Positions 11,345-21,576 are shown, counted from the stretch's first letter. The stretch: DNA of 64,000 nucleotides from Cenococcum geophilum 1.58 (GCA_001692895.1 KV748219.1:930001-994000); one strand, 5' to 3'. Numbers and translations are program-made. Notes: generated by a model not told the origin, from the letters alone.

Positions 11345-11988
11345 CTGCTACCCCCAGCGATCTAGGATGGCAAAGCGTGTGCAGTGGATAGCAGGAGAGC
11401 GAACGCTCAGCCCTTCGGCTGTGTAAGGATGCTGAGTCGTTGGGGTGCCGAGGCTGATCAATAGAGAAGTGGTGCGATTTTTGCAGGACGTTAGGTGGGA
11501 TGAGGAAGGACAGCATGGTTTTAAACCCCTTTATTCTCCACTGGGCTTTTTGCACCAGGAGGCGGAAACAGGGCTGGCCTCGGCCAGATAGAGTAAAATG
11601 CCAATGAGGCCTTTATGGGTTAGACTGGCACTTGGGTGGCCAGCAAGCCGCAAGTTCCTTGGAAAAGCGACATGTCAGAGGGGAGATCGTCGATCTGACC
11701 GTGCGAGGCCGGCACCCGCCCAACACCAACTTGCCATCGCGAATTGCCGAATATGGAACCTTCGGTGTATCACTTAACCAAGAGCAATCATCAATCACTA
11801 GTGCCACCCGTCCTGACGAAATTGTATGCTGCGACTATTCGTACTGTCCTTCTTGCAGCGCTATTGGTTCCTGTGCTCCAGAATTGGACACTCCGGGAAG
11901 CAACGAAGCTGAAAACTTCCTAATAAATGGCTCGCTCGTAAGATTCACGCAGCATCCACTTTTCATCTCCTAGCAGCAGCTCCGCGCT
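11345..11988. other. Divergent intergenic region
   Basis: This lies between the 5' end of the minus-strand histidine kinase and the plus-strand F-box pseudogene. Open frames on both strands (for example 113 codons at 11632-11973) show no recognisable domain and overlap one another, so I do not call them genes. The regulatory region of the kinase is presumably here. Confidence 0.5.
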
Positions 11989-13126
11989 ATGGATAGCATA
12001 CGAGGCCTGCCCACTGAAATGCTCTTGGAGATTTTACCATACATAAATCACAAGCAGACGTTACTAACCTCTCCATGGTTTCGCGTACATTCCACGCTCT
12101 GATGGAGCCATTTCTATGCCAACGATTCGAAAACCACAACAATGTACTCATCACTCAATGTTTCACCATCCTTGAACGACCGGAACTTGCGAAGTGTGTA
12201 AAGCAATTGGATCTAGACCTTCGGTATGTTGGGGATTCAACACTCTCTTTCATCACAAAGCACAGCACCCTCTGGATATAAGTGGGAGCTTCTCCGTCAA
12301 AGTGATACGCACTTGGGCCTGGATCGCCGGCCTACCTTCTTTGATAGCCTAAACAGTGGCGATTGTCATTCTACTCCTCTTGCTTCCTAAATTAGAAGAA
12401 TTGCGAATGATCGTGTACGACGATCCGGTGCCCTATTTCATTTTTCTTATGAGAACAGAAGGAGCATGATAAACAATTGTATTGAACATCAGTTTCTAGC
12501 CCACCTAGGGGCCTTACAGAAGATGGAAATTTGGTGTGAGGGATTTGAAGAACCACAGAGCATGGACCTGCTCCCCTGATAATAGCTACCTAGAAAGTTT
12601 TACTAGAAATGAAATCCTCGTTTTGGATGAGAATATCGACCTATCATCTTTGCATCCCTGTAGCGTAACGTCGTTTCAACTTACCACCAGTATTGTGGAT
12701 ACTCAACGGCTCAACTCGACACTCTCCTTTCAATAGTCTCAATTCTTTTCTCTATACAATGGCAGGACCAAGTAACCGTTGGTCGTGGGCTGAGCCGAGC
12801 GAGACTGTACATGCTCTCCGGGTTCCTGTTACACCCACGCTCGAACACCTCAAGTCAATATACTGCTCCAGCAATCCTTGGGACTGGAACGATAGGGAGG
12901 ATTGGGTAGATGAGGATGGCTTGATGGGGTCGTTGCAGGTGTTTAAAAACTCAAAACACCGGAAGTTGATTCCGCGGCGCTACTCGGGATGCAGGAATCT
13001 GCTCCTAGACATCCTAACGATATCCCTATGCTGGCGCAGTTCCTACTGGCCGGGATCGTTTCACTTACAGTAAAATATTGTGTTCAACACGCCCTACAGC
13101 ATCTCTTACACCTGGCAGAGACATAA
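11989..13126 (+). pseudogene. F-box protein pseudogene
   Basis: The ATG at 11989 opens an F-box (GLPTEMLLEILPYINHKQ), which in fungi recruits substrates to SCF ubiquitin ligases through Skp1. The frame shifts within the F-box at about 12070, where the expected continuation LSMVSRTFHALMEP is in the next frame. It stops at about 12280, resumes with leucine-rich pieces (LLLLLPKLEELRM, about 12375-12415) and an Asp/Trp-rich block (12840-12950), shifts again at about 12967, and ends LLHLAET at a stop at 13124-13126. At least two single-base indels and several in-frame stops make it non-functional. The lesions are indels and not RIP, unlike the flanking repeats. Confidence 0.7.
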
Positions 13127-13574
13127 AACCCTGTACCTGAACTTGAGAAATGTACGTGTCTCTGAAATAGCCGAAGATGTTGATTCGGTCAATCTTTCGG
13201 GGGTGATTAAAATCGAGTTTAGTCGTGTCCAGGTGACCTTCGTGTGTCAATTCCATGTTGTGCAGAACAAGGGATGAATGAAGCAATGTTGTGTACATAA
13301 TGTGTGTGTGACATTATGTAAGATATATCGTTAACTCCCATGGTACACATAAGGGAATGTGAATCGTCTCAACATAGAGTTACATGCAGGCAAGAAATTC
13401 AATATTAAATAGTATGTAGAAAATCGACATCCAGTATGTCCCTTCATCCCCAAATCAACTCATCTGCAAAACTTGTGTAGATTTCACATTATACACCTAA
13501 AAATGGATGCCAGCACCCACACACACTCTGCCTTCCTGTCTAGAGCCTTGTAGTGAAGATTTCGATGTAATTTC
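13127..13574. other. Convergent intergenic region
   Basis: This spans the 3' ends of the F-box pseudogene (+) and the PPxY membrane protein gene (-). It is AT-rich with possible poly(A) signal words such as TATGTA and ATAAT. No gene is seen. Confidence 0.5.
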
Positions 13575-14225
13575 TCACGGCGTATACGCTGGTGGAGGAT
13601 CGTTGAATTCATTATGTTGGGCCTCCTCGTCGCTGCCACTAGGTTCCGCAAACCTCACATGTCTTATTGACCCATCAGTGGTACTTATATGCGTAGGTCT
13701 CGTCTCAAACTGCTCTTGCTGTTCATGAATGTCGAGACGCGTTGGAAGAGAGGTAGTACTTCGAGAGAAGTCGGGCAGACCAGTCGAATAGTTGGGGTTG
13801 TGGTATGGCTGCGAGTTGGTGTATTGGGTGTTATGGGGCTGTTGATAGGTAATGTGCGAGTTTGTAGCTTGAAGCTGCGGTTGCAGCTGCAGCTGCTCCC
13901 ATTGCTGAGGCCATACCGTCACCGGACAGCCTGCTGGCGGCAAACTATTGGCATGTGGAAGCTGGGAAGTGGGAGAGCAGGTGTATTGCAGTTGAGGCTG
14001 AAGATGCTGCCAGCTTGGTGGCTTCTGGTCGGTATATGTGTAGTTCTGATCAAGTGAATAGCTTCGACCGCCATGTTCATGTATGGAGGGAGTGCTTGTA
14101 GCGCGACCGCGTTGGTGTGGGACTAAGAAGGCTTCTTGTTGCAAGCGTCGTTCTCGCTTATGTTTAGAATGACGATGGATCAGGTAACCTGCAGCAACAA
14201 GCTCAAGGCCACCAAAGATGACCAT
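13575..14225 (-). CDS. Single-pass membrane protein with Gln-rich tail and PPxY motif
   Basis: A 216-aa protein with no recognised family name. The N-terminus (residues 1-16) is a hydrophobic segment, MVIFGGLELVAAGYLI, followed at once by a basic His/Lys/Arg cluster (HRHSKHKRERR), which suggests an N-out, C-in anchor. The rest is disordered: Gln, Pro, Tyr and Thr rich at about 60-150 with polyQ-like runs such as QLQLQPQLQ, then an acidic SGSDEEAQ patch. It ends PPPAYTP, a PPxY motif of the kind bound by WW domains of Rsp5-type ubiquitin ligases. That role is an inference. The frame is intact and non-RIP, and no homologous neighbour suggests a pathway. The C-terminal region overlaps only shadow frames on the other strand. 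Confidence 0.6.
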   Translation of the reverse strand: MVIFGGLELVAAGYLIHRHSKHKRERRLQQEAFLVPHQRGRATSTPSIHEHGGRSYSLDQNYTYTDQKPPSWQHLQPQLQYTCSPTSQLPHANSLPPAGCPVTVWPQQWEQLQLQPQLQATNSHITYQQPHNTQYTNSQPYHNPNYSTGLPDFSRSTTSLPTRLDIHEQQEQFETRPTHISTTDGSIRHVRFAEPSGSDEEAQHNEFNDPPPAYTP

Positions 14226-14856
14226 ATTGACGGTGAGTATTGGTAGGCTTCGTTACGGGAGACTGGAGAAGTTTGGTATATCAGAGAAGAAGGATATGCA
14301 TGGGTTGAGGTGGAAGAATGAGCCAAAGGCAAATATCCTATGTGGTGGGGGCTGTGTAAACGCTTGCGAGCACTTCGCCACCCATTGTAGCGCCTCTCTG
14401 GCCAATCAAAACAAAACCGGTGAATACACTTCCCAGCCGAAGTTCTGCTGCAGTGAAAATTTTAATGTTTGAGAAAGGAAGAAATATAAGCTGCGTGACC
14501 AACTGCGTTTCACGAACGGTTCGGAGGCTAGGGGATAGCTGCACAAGTTCTTGTCTGCGCCTAGACATAAAGACTGTAAACACTCTTCCAAATTCCACAT
14601 TATCCCTTGAACCGTCAGGGTACTACTTTATCGATAAAGGAATGGCCTGTGCATATAACACTAAAAATTTATACATCCTGATTAGCCAAATCTGTATCGA
14701 TAACGTAGGACGATAATTGACGGTTTAAGGGATATAGCAAGGACCGGACAAATGGCTCTTCAAGTGTACGATTTACCAAGGATACATTGGCTAATAATCA
14801 TGGCTGGCAATTTTTGACGCTGTGTATGTTACCGTATAGTATGATTTCTGTATAGA
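14226..14856. other. Intergenic, no recognisable gene
   Basis: Upstream side of the PPxY membrane protein gene. A minus-strand frame of 86 codons (14338-14598) and an overlapping one have no known domain and no support. Nothing else is seen. Confidence 0.45.
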
Positions 14857-15053
14857 CGTTGCGTACTCAGTTAATCGAGGCACTAGGACCGTAATACAAC
14901 GTGCGCAAGCCTGTACAATTGGTAGTCTATAAACGAGGATCTAAAGCTAGAGAAAGGAAAGGAGAAAGAAGAAGGGCGGCGCTGTTCGGAGTAGGGTTTT
15001 TTATATAGTTCTCCAGTCACGTGACCGCAACTGTCTGGCGAGTTCTGCTAACA
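14857..15053 (-). mobile_element. Solo LTR of the E2-type gypsy family
   Basis: This aligns over its length with the reverse complement of the E2 LTR (34010-34236). Shared blocks include CTCAGTTAATCGAGG, GCGCAAGCCTGTACAATTGG, GTCTATAAACGAGGATC, TAAAGCTAGAGAAAGGAAAG, GCGGCGCT, TCACGTGACCGCAA and the terminal TTCTGCTAACA. It lacks heavy RIP, as expected for a short isolated copy. No internal region or second LTR is nearby and no target duplication is recognised. Confidence 0.75.
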
Positions 15054-15244
15054 TTCACCTTCTTGAAGCCAGCATTCACGAAGGAGGCAACGGCTACCTA
15101 TTGCCCCTTTGGCGGCATACCTGTCAGTCCAACCCACGTATATATTATATAAAGTTAAATCTAAAGCCTTTCTAGAGCCTTACTAAATAATTAACTTAAT
15201 TATAGATTTAAATAAGCATAGTTAGTAACCGCTACTAATTATAA

Positions 15245-15416
15245 TATCCCTTGCACTGATGACTGCCAATAATAAGTGGCCCGTGCGAGAAATTCTAGGT
15301 ACTCTACATCACGCCCGCGCACGTTTAACACTTCCCAATATTTCCCTTCAAGCAAGCCTTTTAATTGGTGCGCACGAGCTACAATTTATTGGACGCAGTT
15401 ATCAGTGCAAGGGATA
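15245..15416. mobile_element. MITE-like inverted-repeat element
   Basis: The left end TATCCCTTGCACTGATGACT and the right end, read in reverse complement (TATCCCTTGCACTGATAACT), match over about 20 bp and continue imperfectly through CCAATAA and a CGTGCG word. Total length is 172 bp, with no coding capacity. It sits in an AT-rich, RIP-like patch (15135-15490) inside the gene island. Confidence 0.6.
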
Positions 15417-15859
15417 GATAATACTAAAAGACGTATGGATTAATAGATTATAATATAGAGGCGATTTATAACTAAATAGTCCCTAGATTTTCGAGATACT
15501 TAGTAGTAATTCAGGTGACGGAGTCACCTCGCTTATATATATTTTTTACTTGCCACGATCGGCGGTATCGGGCAAGGTATGGGGCCTCGGAGAAAATGAT
15601 GGTTAAGCGGGCTTGGCATAGCAGAACGAAGGGCCCGTGCCAAGTTTGATAGAAGGCCAACACACGCCGAGGCTGGCTATCAGAATCACCAACATCTGCC
15701 CCGCCACGAGAGCCTCGTCATTCCCAGAAAATCGTCAACCGGGACTGCTTAATACGTTTCCTAGCCAGGCTCTGTTAGCCGTTCTCTCCTTAGGCAATTG
15801 TACGTCACCCGAGAAACCTTGCCTCTTACACTGCAGACACTCACCTCTCCCAGAACGAC

Positions 15860-16660
15860 ATGGACTCCATGCGGGCTCTAAATAAATCACTGCCATCTGC
15901 GACATCTTCAAAACGGAAAACAACTCCCCAGCCAGACCTACACCAAGCCTTTCGATCGGCAGCCCTTTCTGTGACAAACTTATATAAAACTGCCGCTGCT
16001 GATCAAGCTCGGGCACATGCAGAGGGCTATCAGGAAGCCCTGGAAGAACTTATTGGATTTTTGGACAAGGAGGGTCTAGGCTTGTGTGATGGAGAGGGCT
16101 GGAGAGTCAGGCAGTGGGCTACGGAGCGGTTCGAAGGAGCTGTTCCAGGCCAGGTGACAAGTGATAGCGACGACGAAGCACAAGAGGGGAAAAGGGCGCG
16201 AAGTTCGTCACCGATAATGCAGAGAAAACCCAGTCCGGAAGCTGTGCAATCCTCTCCTCCACCCCGGCCAGCCTCGCCCCCTCGACCAGAATCTGCTCTG
16301 CCAATGCCAGTCGACCTGTCAGCTCCGTCAAACCATACAGACACGACCCCTTTCCGGGCTGATTTCACGTTTCGTTCTTCGCATGCGCTTCCGCCATCTC
16401 AAGAAAGCGAAATAGATATGTCGGACCACTCGGGATCAAACAGCAACATCACGACAATACCATCTATGCGCGTTGAAGTTGTCCCACGGCGCTCCTCAAA
16501 CCGTCAATTTAGCCGCGCCAACAGCCGTCCATCTTCAAATCTAGGCAGTGGTGCTGGCTTCAAGCGAAGGTTGCCATTCGGCGATTATTTTGATATCAGT
16601 GGATCTTGGAACGAACGAAAAGACGGCTTTGGAGGAAGCAAGAGAAATCGTTTCTCATGA
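15860..16660 (+). CDS. HAPSTR1/TAPR1-like (DUF4588) protein
   Basis: A single-exon gene of 266 codons. Residues about 28-75 (HQAFRSAALSVTNLYKTA, then an EGYQEALEELIGFLDK helix) resemble the N-terminal helical core of the UPF0472/DUF4588 family, which includes human HAPSTR1 (C16orf72), a partner of the HUWE1 ubiquitin ligase in stress responses. The match is from memory. The remainder is disordered: a phosphorylatable acidic SDSDDEAQ patch next to a basic KRAR stretch (about 101-112), Pro/Ser-rich segments and a C-terminal FKRRLPFGDYFDIS block that looks conserved. Start at 15860 (a second Met lies at codon 4). The 3' end converges on the DMAC1-like gene. Confidence 0.6.
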   Translation: MDSMRALNKSLPSATSSKRKTTPQPDLHQAFRSAALSVTNLYKTAAADQARAHAEGYQEALEELIGFLDKEGLGLCDGEGWRVRQWATERFEGAVPGQVTSDSDDEAQEGKRARSSSPIMQRKPSPEAVQSSPPPRPASPPRPESALPMPVDLSAPSNHTDTTPFRADFTFRSSHALPPSQESEIDMSDHSGSNSNITTIPSMRVEVVPRRSSNRQFSRANSRPSSNLGSGAGFKRRLPFGDYFDISGSWNERKDGFGGSKRNRFS

Positions 16661-16982
16661 AGGCTGCATATTATATTCACGGGGATGGATGGTTTCAGTG
16701 CCCCTAAAAGACGGTACATTATTAGCAAGAGGCGGCGTCAGTTGGGTTAACAGCATTTGCGGGTTATGCATTGGAAGGAGTAGCATTTAAATAGGTGCCT
16801 TTCTCATGGTTTGCCGAGATACCAAATGGAATGGGAATATGCATAGCGTGGTAGTGTCTGATTTAGCCCTTAGAGTGGTGATTTGATGCAAAGCGTTGCT
16901 ATTTTAATATAAATCATCTTCATCCTTTCTGCATTATTTCACATAAAACGCCAGCACCATGCTCTCTAACGTCGCCTCTGCT
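16661..16982. other. Convergent intergenic region
   Basis: This separates the 3' ends of the HAPSTR1-like gene (+) and the DMAC1-like gene (-). No coding evidence. It presumably contains both 3' UTRs. Confidence 0.5.
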
Positions 16983-17351
16983 CTAATTAACAAGTCTGTA
17001 TATTCCAAGTCCAACAAGGGTGGCCGCAATGCTCGTTATACCGGCCTGGCGTGACCTCATTCCAAACATGGATTTACTGTTTAGAATTCCTGCTTGCTGC
17101 TGCCGGAGCTGGGATTGACCAGAGATGTAACTGTATACACCCAGTCCAATGAACGCACCCCCGCCTGGTTGGTAAAGCTTTAATTAGTACTAAGCAACTC
17201 GAGTGGATACTAAGATGGAGAGGGAGCGAAGCAAAATACCCATAATACGGCATGGTAGACAGTCATTGACATTAGTTTTGTCCTCGGCCAAGGCTTGGTC
17301 CGGCTTCGGACCTGGCTCCAGCGCATATAGTGAAGGTGTATCCCTAGCCAT
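16983..17351 (-). CDS. DMAC1/TMEM261-like (DUF4536) mitochondrial membrane protein
   Basis: A two-exon gene found only after splicing. Exon 1 is 17351-17240; the intron 17239-17165 starts GTATTT and ends CCAACCAG with a TACTAAT branch site; exon 2 is 17164-16983. The product is 97 aa. A CxxC motif (NDCLPCRIMG) precedes the first transmembrane segment (GGGAFIGLGVYSYISG). A polar loop containing GMRSRQAG leads to a second membrane segment (ITSIAATLVGLGIYRLVN) at the C-terminus. This is the layout of DUF4536 proteins, of which human DMAC1 takes part in assembly of the distal membrane arm of respiratory complex I. Function by family inference. It diverges from APM3 across 280 bp. Confidence 0.8.
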
Positions 17352-17631
17352 CTACCTTGGAGATAGCATGTCAAACAAATCAGAGTGTAGAAGTGCACAA
17401 TGATGTGCGGGAGTGCAACAGGTGATGAACTATGAAGTACTGTAGAAAGATGCATGCAGCCCTGGTAGATTTGCGGAGGAAGCTTTGCGAAGCGACGCAT
17501 CGACCAACAAACACCAAAGAATCTCATCCACCACCCGGGCACCACCCCTGCCTTTCTAATGTTCTATGGACAACCCTTCCAGGCCGCACGCCCGATCTTG
17601 CGAAGGGGTTCCTCAATAACCTGAGACGAAC
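17352..17631. promoter_or_regulatory. Divergent promoter region, DMAC1-like / APM3
   Basis: 280 bp between the two divergent start codons. No clear TATA box. It contains pyrimidine-rich tracts and a CCACCACCCGGGCACCACCCC block at about 17528-17549. Open frames crossing it are not supported. Confidence 0.4.
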
Positions 17632-19477
17632 ATGAGTGCCATAGAAGCGCTTTACATCTTTGACGAGCACAAGTAACTCCCCACTACCCCACCATGCTGG
17701 CCCGCCGTACCTAATGTCCATAGTGCAACTATACTAGAGCATGTTTATAGGGCTCGACCACCTTCTGCTAGCGTCCTGTTACCTCTCTACCTTGCCTATC
17801 CCTCGCCACGACCTTCGCTGATATATCTCCCAAATACTCATCCACCAACACTCGCCTACTCGATACTTCAGGATCACCTTCTCTTTATTTCGCCGTCCTC
17901 GGCCGAGTCAGAACCCCTTTTGGTGCTGGAATTCCTGCATCGTGTAGCGGATGCTTTAGAAGACTTCCTCGGCTCACCGCTACTAGCAAGCAAGATTGAG
18001 AGCTCTTATGATGTCGTGGCACAACTATTGAATGAGATGTGTGATGGAGGATTGGTGTCCATTACAGAGCCAAATGCACTGAGAGACGTTGTGGAAGCGC
18101 CATCATGGATGGGTAAATTACTAGGAGGTGTAGGATTACCCAGGTATATAACCCAGCGATAGTTCTCTACATCCATTTCTATTTATTCCAGGCATACTCC
18201 AAACTGTGCATTTATACTAATGCCCCGAAATTAGCTCTTCGCCTTCACTCACCCCATCAGCAAGCACGCCCTTCTCACTGCCACGGCCAAATCTTCCGCG
18301 TCCAAATTCTAATACAGCCTCTCCTGTCCCATGGCGCCGCGCAAACGTTCGTCACACCAGCAATGAACTCTATGTGGACATTGTAGAAACCCTCAACATA
18401 ACTCTTGCACCCTCTGGCATTCCACTTAGTGCGCTAGCTTTTGGTACTATAGCATTCACGGCTAAGGTGTCTGGAGTGCCAGACTTAATGTTACAACTGA
18501 ATGCTCCTGGTGGCATTGCCAACACGATCAGCCTTCCCGTGTTTCACCCCTGCGTTAGGCTCGCAAGGTGGAGAGAAAAACCCGGTGAGTTGAGTTTTGT
18601 GCCACCAGATGGGAGATTCGTTCTTGCGGGGTATGAAGTGGATCTTTTGGGCGGAGACTCCCTGCCCTTCTCCGCTTCCGCAACAAAACAAGCCTCGAGC
18701 CTCAACCTTCCCGCGATAGTACAAGTTCGCACAGGTCTTGGCCCCATAGGCGCCGAATTTGAAGTCAGGCTGACGCTCTCCTCTCGATTCAATTCTTCAT
18801 CATCAGCTGCATCTGGCCCATCTTCCTCATTCCCGCGTGCTGCAGGCCTAGGTTCACGTTCTAGCACAGCCTTTGGCGCTGGTGGCACGTCGGCCCATCC
18901 CAGTGTCGATGAAATAATAGTCAATGTGCCTTTGCCGGCTGGAGTGCGCAATATTACAGATCTACGAGCTAGCAAAGGCGACACTCAGTATGCCCCGGGC
19001 GATGCCAGGGTTGGTTGGCGAATCAGTGGGAAAGACGTTGCCACACTCATGGCTTCCAGTCACGGCGGGGCTATTGGCGCATTGGCTACCTTGCGAGGGT
19101 CGGTCATGGGGTCTGAAGAGGATGAAGACACTGGGCAAGCTGGACCTGCAGGTTTCAGCGGTGGGGGTGACAAGTGGGAGTACGATGAGGATGGTGGAGG
19201 TTACCAAACCGCCACTCTCGAAGTTGAACAGTCAAAGGGATACCAGCATGAACAGCAGATGGAACGGAAGAATGCGAAGGTGAAGATGAATAAGGTGCTA
19301 ATGCCTTCATCAGCTACAATTAGCTTTTCAGTCAAGGGATGGTTGGCCAGTGGAGTCAGAGTTGACAGTCTCCTGGTGGATGCGAAAAAAAGTCGAGGTT
19401 TAGGTTCAGGAGTCACACCATACAAAGGGGTGAAGTATTTTACCGTTAGCAGAAAGGGGGTTGAAGTTAGGTGTTAA
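17632..19477 (+). CDS. APM3: AP-3 adaptor complex mu subunit
   Basis: Three exons: 17632-17672, 17724-18143 and 18235-19477. The introns are 51 bp (GTAACT...CATAG) and 91 bp (GTATAT...TTAG, branch TACTAAT). The product is 567 aa. The N-terminal longin-like domain begins MSAIEALYIFDEH and includes LLVLEFLHRVADALEDF and YDVVAQLLNEMCDGG. A Ser/Pro linker leads to the mu-homology domain, which opens NELYVDIVETLNIT and ends at a Lys/Arg-rich VEVRC. Inserts in the mu domain (Ser/Ala-rich about residues 322-365 and an acidic Gly-rich stretch about 440-495) are typical of fungal AP-3 mu proteins. AP-3 mu recognises Tyr-based signals for Golgi/endosome to vacuole transport. It is widely separated from other trafficking genes here. 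Confidence 0.93.
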
Positions 19478-19806
19478 TTCCTACATAGGTTTCCGGTCTA
19501 CTTGGATGTCCGGGAGAGGTGTAGACTGCATAGGCGGTGTTTCGAAGGCTTTCGTATATGCAGCCGATTTGAATATAAACGTGGCAAAAAATTGCCTAAC
19601 AGCCAGCTATATCTTTGTACATGTCGTTCCGATATTGCGGCGGGCAAAAGCTTATCTTGAATTGGCTTGGATTGGCACCTTTTGAAACTTCGTTCCCACA
19701 GTTGTATGATACAGTTCAGTCCACCCACGCCAATGCCTAATCTATGCACCGTCTATCATCCTCCTACATGTAACAGATTCACCCACCCCGCAAGTCCAGA
19801 ATAAGT
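19478..19806. other. Convergent intergenic region
   Basis: This is the 3' flank of both APM3 (+) and COX9 (-). Open frames of 74-83 codons have no recognisable domain. Nothing further is seen. Confidence 0.5.
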
Positions 19807-20242
19807 TTATTTGTTCTGGCCAAGGGCAGCTACCCGTTCATCTTCGATCTTTTGGTAGAATACATCACGGTGGCGGACCGCGGGGACGTGGTAGCCTTTT
19901 AGAAAGGTGTGAGATTCAAAGTTCGCAATAACTGCTGAGAAAAGGGCTAACGTATATCAGCGGTAGTCCTGTCACTTACCATACCACCATGCATAGCCGG
20001 CTGTTGTTCCGAGACCTGCGGGGAGTTAGTTATCGTATATCGATGATAGCTATAGTGCATGACATGTAGCAATTAAAGTAATCGTGTAGCTTTTTGAGGA
20101 TATTACTGACCAAGAGCGACTGTGAGGTCGAGTACGATGCCGCGACGGAGCATCTAAAGCACTTATGTTAGCTCCATTCTCCCGTCCGAGGTCCAAGAGT
20201 TCCGGTTGGGAGGGATACCCCGGTAATTGGCTTGACTGCCAT
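19807..20242 (-). CDS. COX9: Cytochrome c oxidase subunit VIIa (Cox9)
   Basis: A four-exon mini-gene of 63 codons that plain ORF scanning misses. Exons: 20242-20219, 20153-20111, 20015-19980 and 19895-19807. Introns begin GTATCC, GTCAGT and GTAAGT and end TTTAG, CGCAG and AAAAG. The product starts MAVKPITGMLRRGIVLDLTV, has one membrane segment (LTVALGLGTTAGYAWWYGY) and a charged C-terminal matrix or IMS tail (VRHRDVFYQKIEDERVAALG). This is the fungal Cox9 pattern: a nuclear-encoded structural subunit of complex IV in the inner mitochondrial membrane. Two acceptors exist for the last intron; only the AAAAG site at 19896 gives the conserved WWYGYHVP junction. A MULE-like element lies 148 bp upstream of the start. 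Confidence 0.92.
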
Positions 20243-20381
20243 TGCAGAAGATTGGGTGAGCGAAGAGGTGTTGTAATGCAGACGAAGGTTGGAGATGTGG
20301 TGAAGATTGAAGTCAATGCGGTGGTGTGAGGTTGTATGTATGTAAAGCTCGTTCAAGGCCTCTCGGTAACTTCCGGCGACA

Positions 20382-21395
20382 CTCCTTGGGTGTCGGTTAC
20401 GTTGCTTGTGGAACTAAGTCCTAGCGTGCATTTGTAATATGCCCGCCCCATAGTAATTTGGTACGTGCGCACCATCGCGCGCATGACGCGTCGGATGTCA
20501 AAACAACACCTTGCCCTCGCCATTGAATTTGAAGCTTTTGATCCTCATACAAATCCTCTATCGCGATCAAATCTGAGAGGAGTTTGCAATGCCTCGCAGA
20601 CGCGCACCCGCTTCCAACCCCCCTACTGCCGCTGGCAGCAGCAGCGCTCACCCAATCCTTCGTATACCCGACGATATTGCTGGTTAGAGGTGTGCTTTCT
20701 TCACCCTCCAGCAGGACCTTTATTTAAGCGTTGAACAGTCCAACCAGCTCTGGCCTTATATGACAGACCAGATCCTGTGCAGCAGCTTATTACCTGACGG
20801 AGCTTGCCGATGATATAGTGGAGGACAACGAGGAGCTTATATCACTAAGAGGCGAGAATATCTACACCTATTCCTTCTATCGTCGCTATTAACTGCCCTG
20901 CTGCCATATCTAGGAAACCCGCTTTTTATATAGCTGTTTAAGGGGGGGCTATAAGCGCCGGGCGCGTATATGGGGGGAGTCCGGCTACGAAATATATAAG
21001 GCTATGGAGTCTATAACTGTTAGCGGTGAAGTTTGCAAGGCTGGTATAGAAGAATTTAAGCGCGAATCTGGCGTCAAAGTAGAAAGAACTCAGATTGAGC
21101 GACTGGCGAAGCCTCAGATATCAATGGGGGCTTTATTGATCCAAGTGTAGTAATTAGTAAGCTCTGCCTGCCAGCCTGGCAGCGATGAGGACGAATAAAC
21201 ACTCCAAGATTCAATCGCGATAGAAGATTTGTGTGAGGATCAAAAGCTTCAAATTCAATGGCGAAGGCAAGGTGTTGTTTTGACATCCGACGCGTCATGC
21301 GATGGTGCGCACGTACCAAATTACTATGGGGCGGGCATATTACAAATGCACGCTAGGACTTAGTTCCACAAGCAACGTAACCGACACTCCTTGTG
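20382..21395. mobile_element. MULE-like non-autonomous DNA element with 9-bp TSD
   Basis: The element proper is 20391-21386 (996 bp). Terminal inverted repeats of about 185 bp, nearly identical apart from a 4-bp indel, begin TGTCGGTTACGTTGC on both ends. The flanks are CTCCTTGGG (20382-20390) and CTCCTTGTG (21387-21395), a 9-bp duplication with one mismatch. Long TIRs with a 9-bp duplication are the hallmark of Mutator-like elements. No transposase is present. The interior has an ATG at 20588 followed by a short frame with a stop and a segment (QQDLYLSVEQSNQLWPYM) that looks like a fragment of a captured or repeat-borne gene. The right half of the interior shows RIP-like AT enrichment. Confidence 0.8.
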
Positions 21396-21576
21396 CCAGA
21401 GCCGCAAAGCAAGCCACCCACGACCTTCTCACCACCTTTGAATACCCTTATCATGCACCTGTAAGTGCGCCGCTATAGACTCTCAGTCAAGTCACGAGTC
21501 TCCTTCTCTTCTATCTTTCTTTGGTAAAGCCCATGCATGGCTAGATCCGAAGTGCGCCAGCTCCTCAGCATCCACT

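Noticed and set aside
16959-17054. A 31-codon plus-strand ORF with good start context and C-ending codons
   Set aside because: It lies antisense to the spliced DMAC1-like gene, whose domain match and splice signals are much stronger; the codon pattern is a shadow.
19896-19979. Alternative COX9 acceptor at CTCAG (about 19937) that leaves a longer last exon
   Set aside because: It would insert about 14 residues into the conserved WWYGYHVP junction; the AAAAG acceptor removes them.
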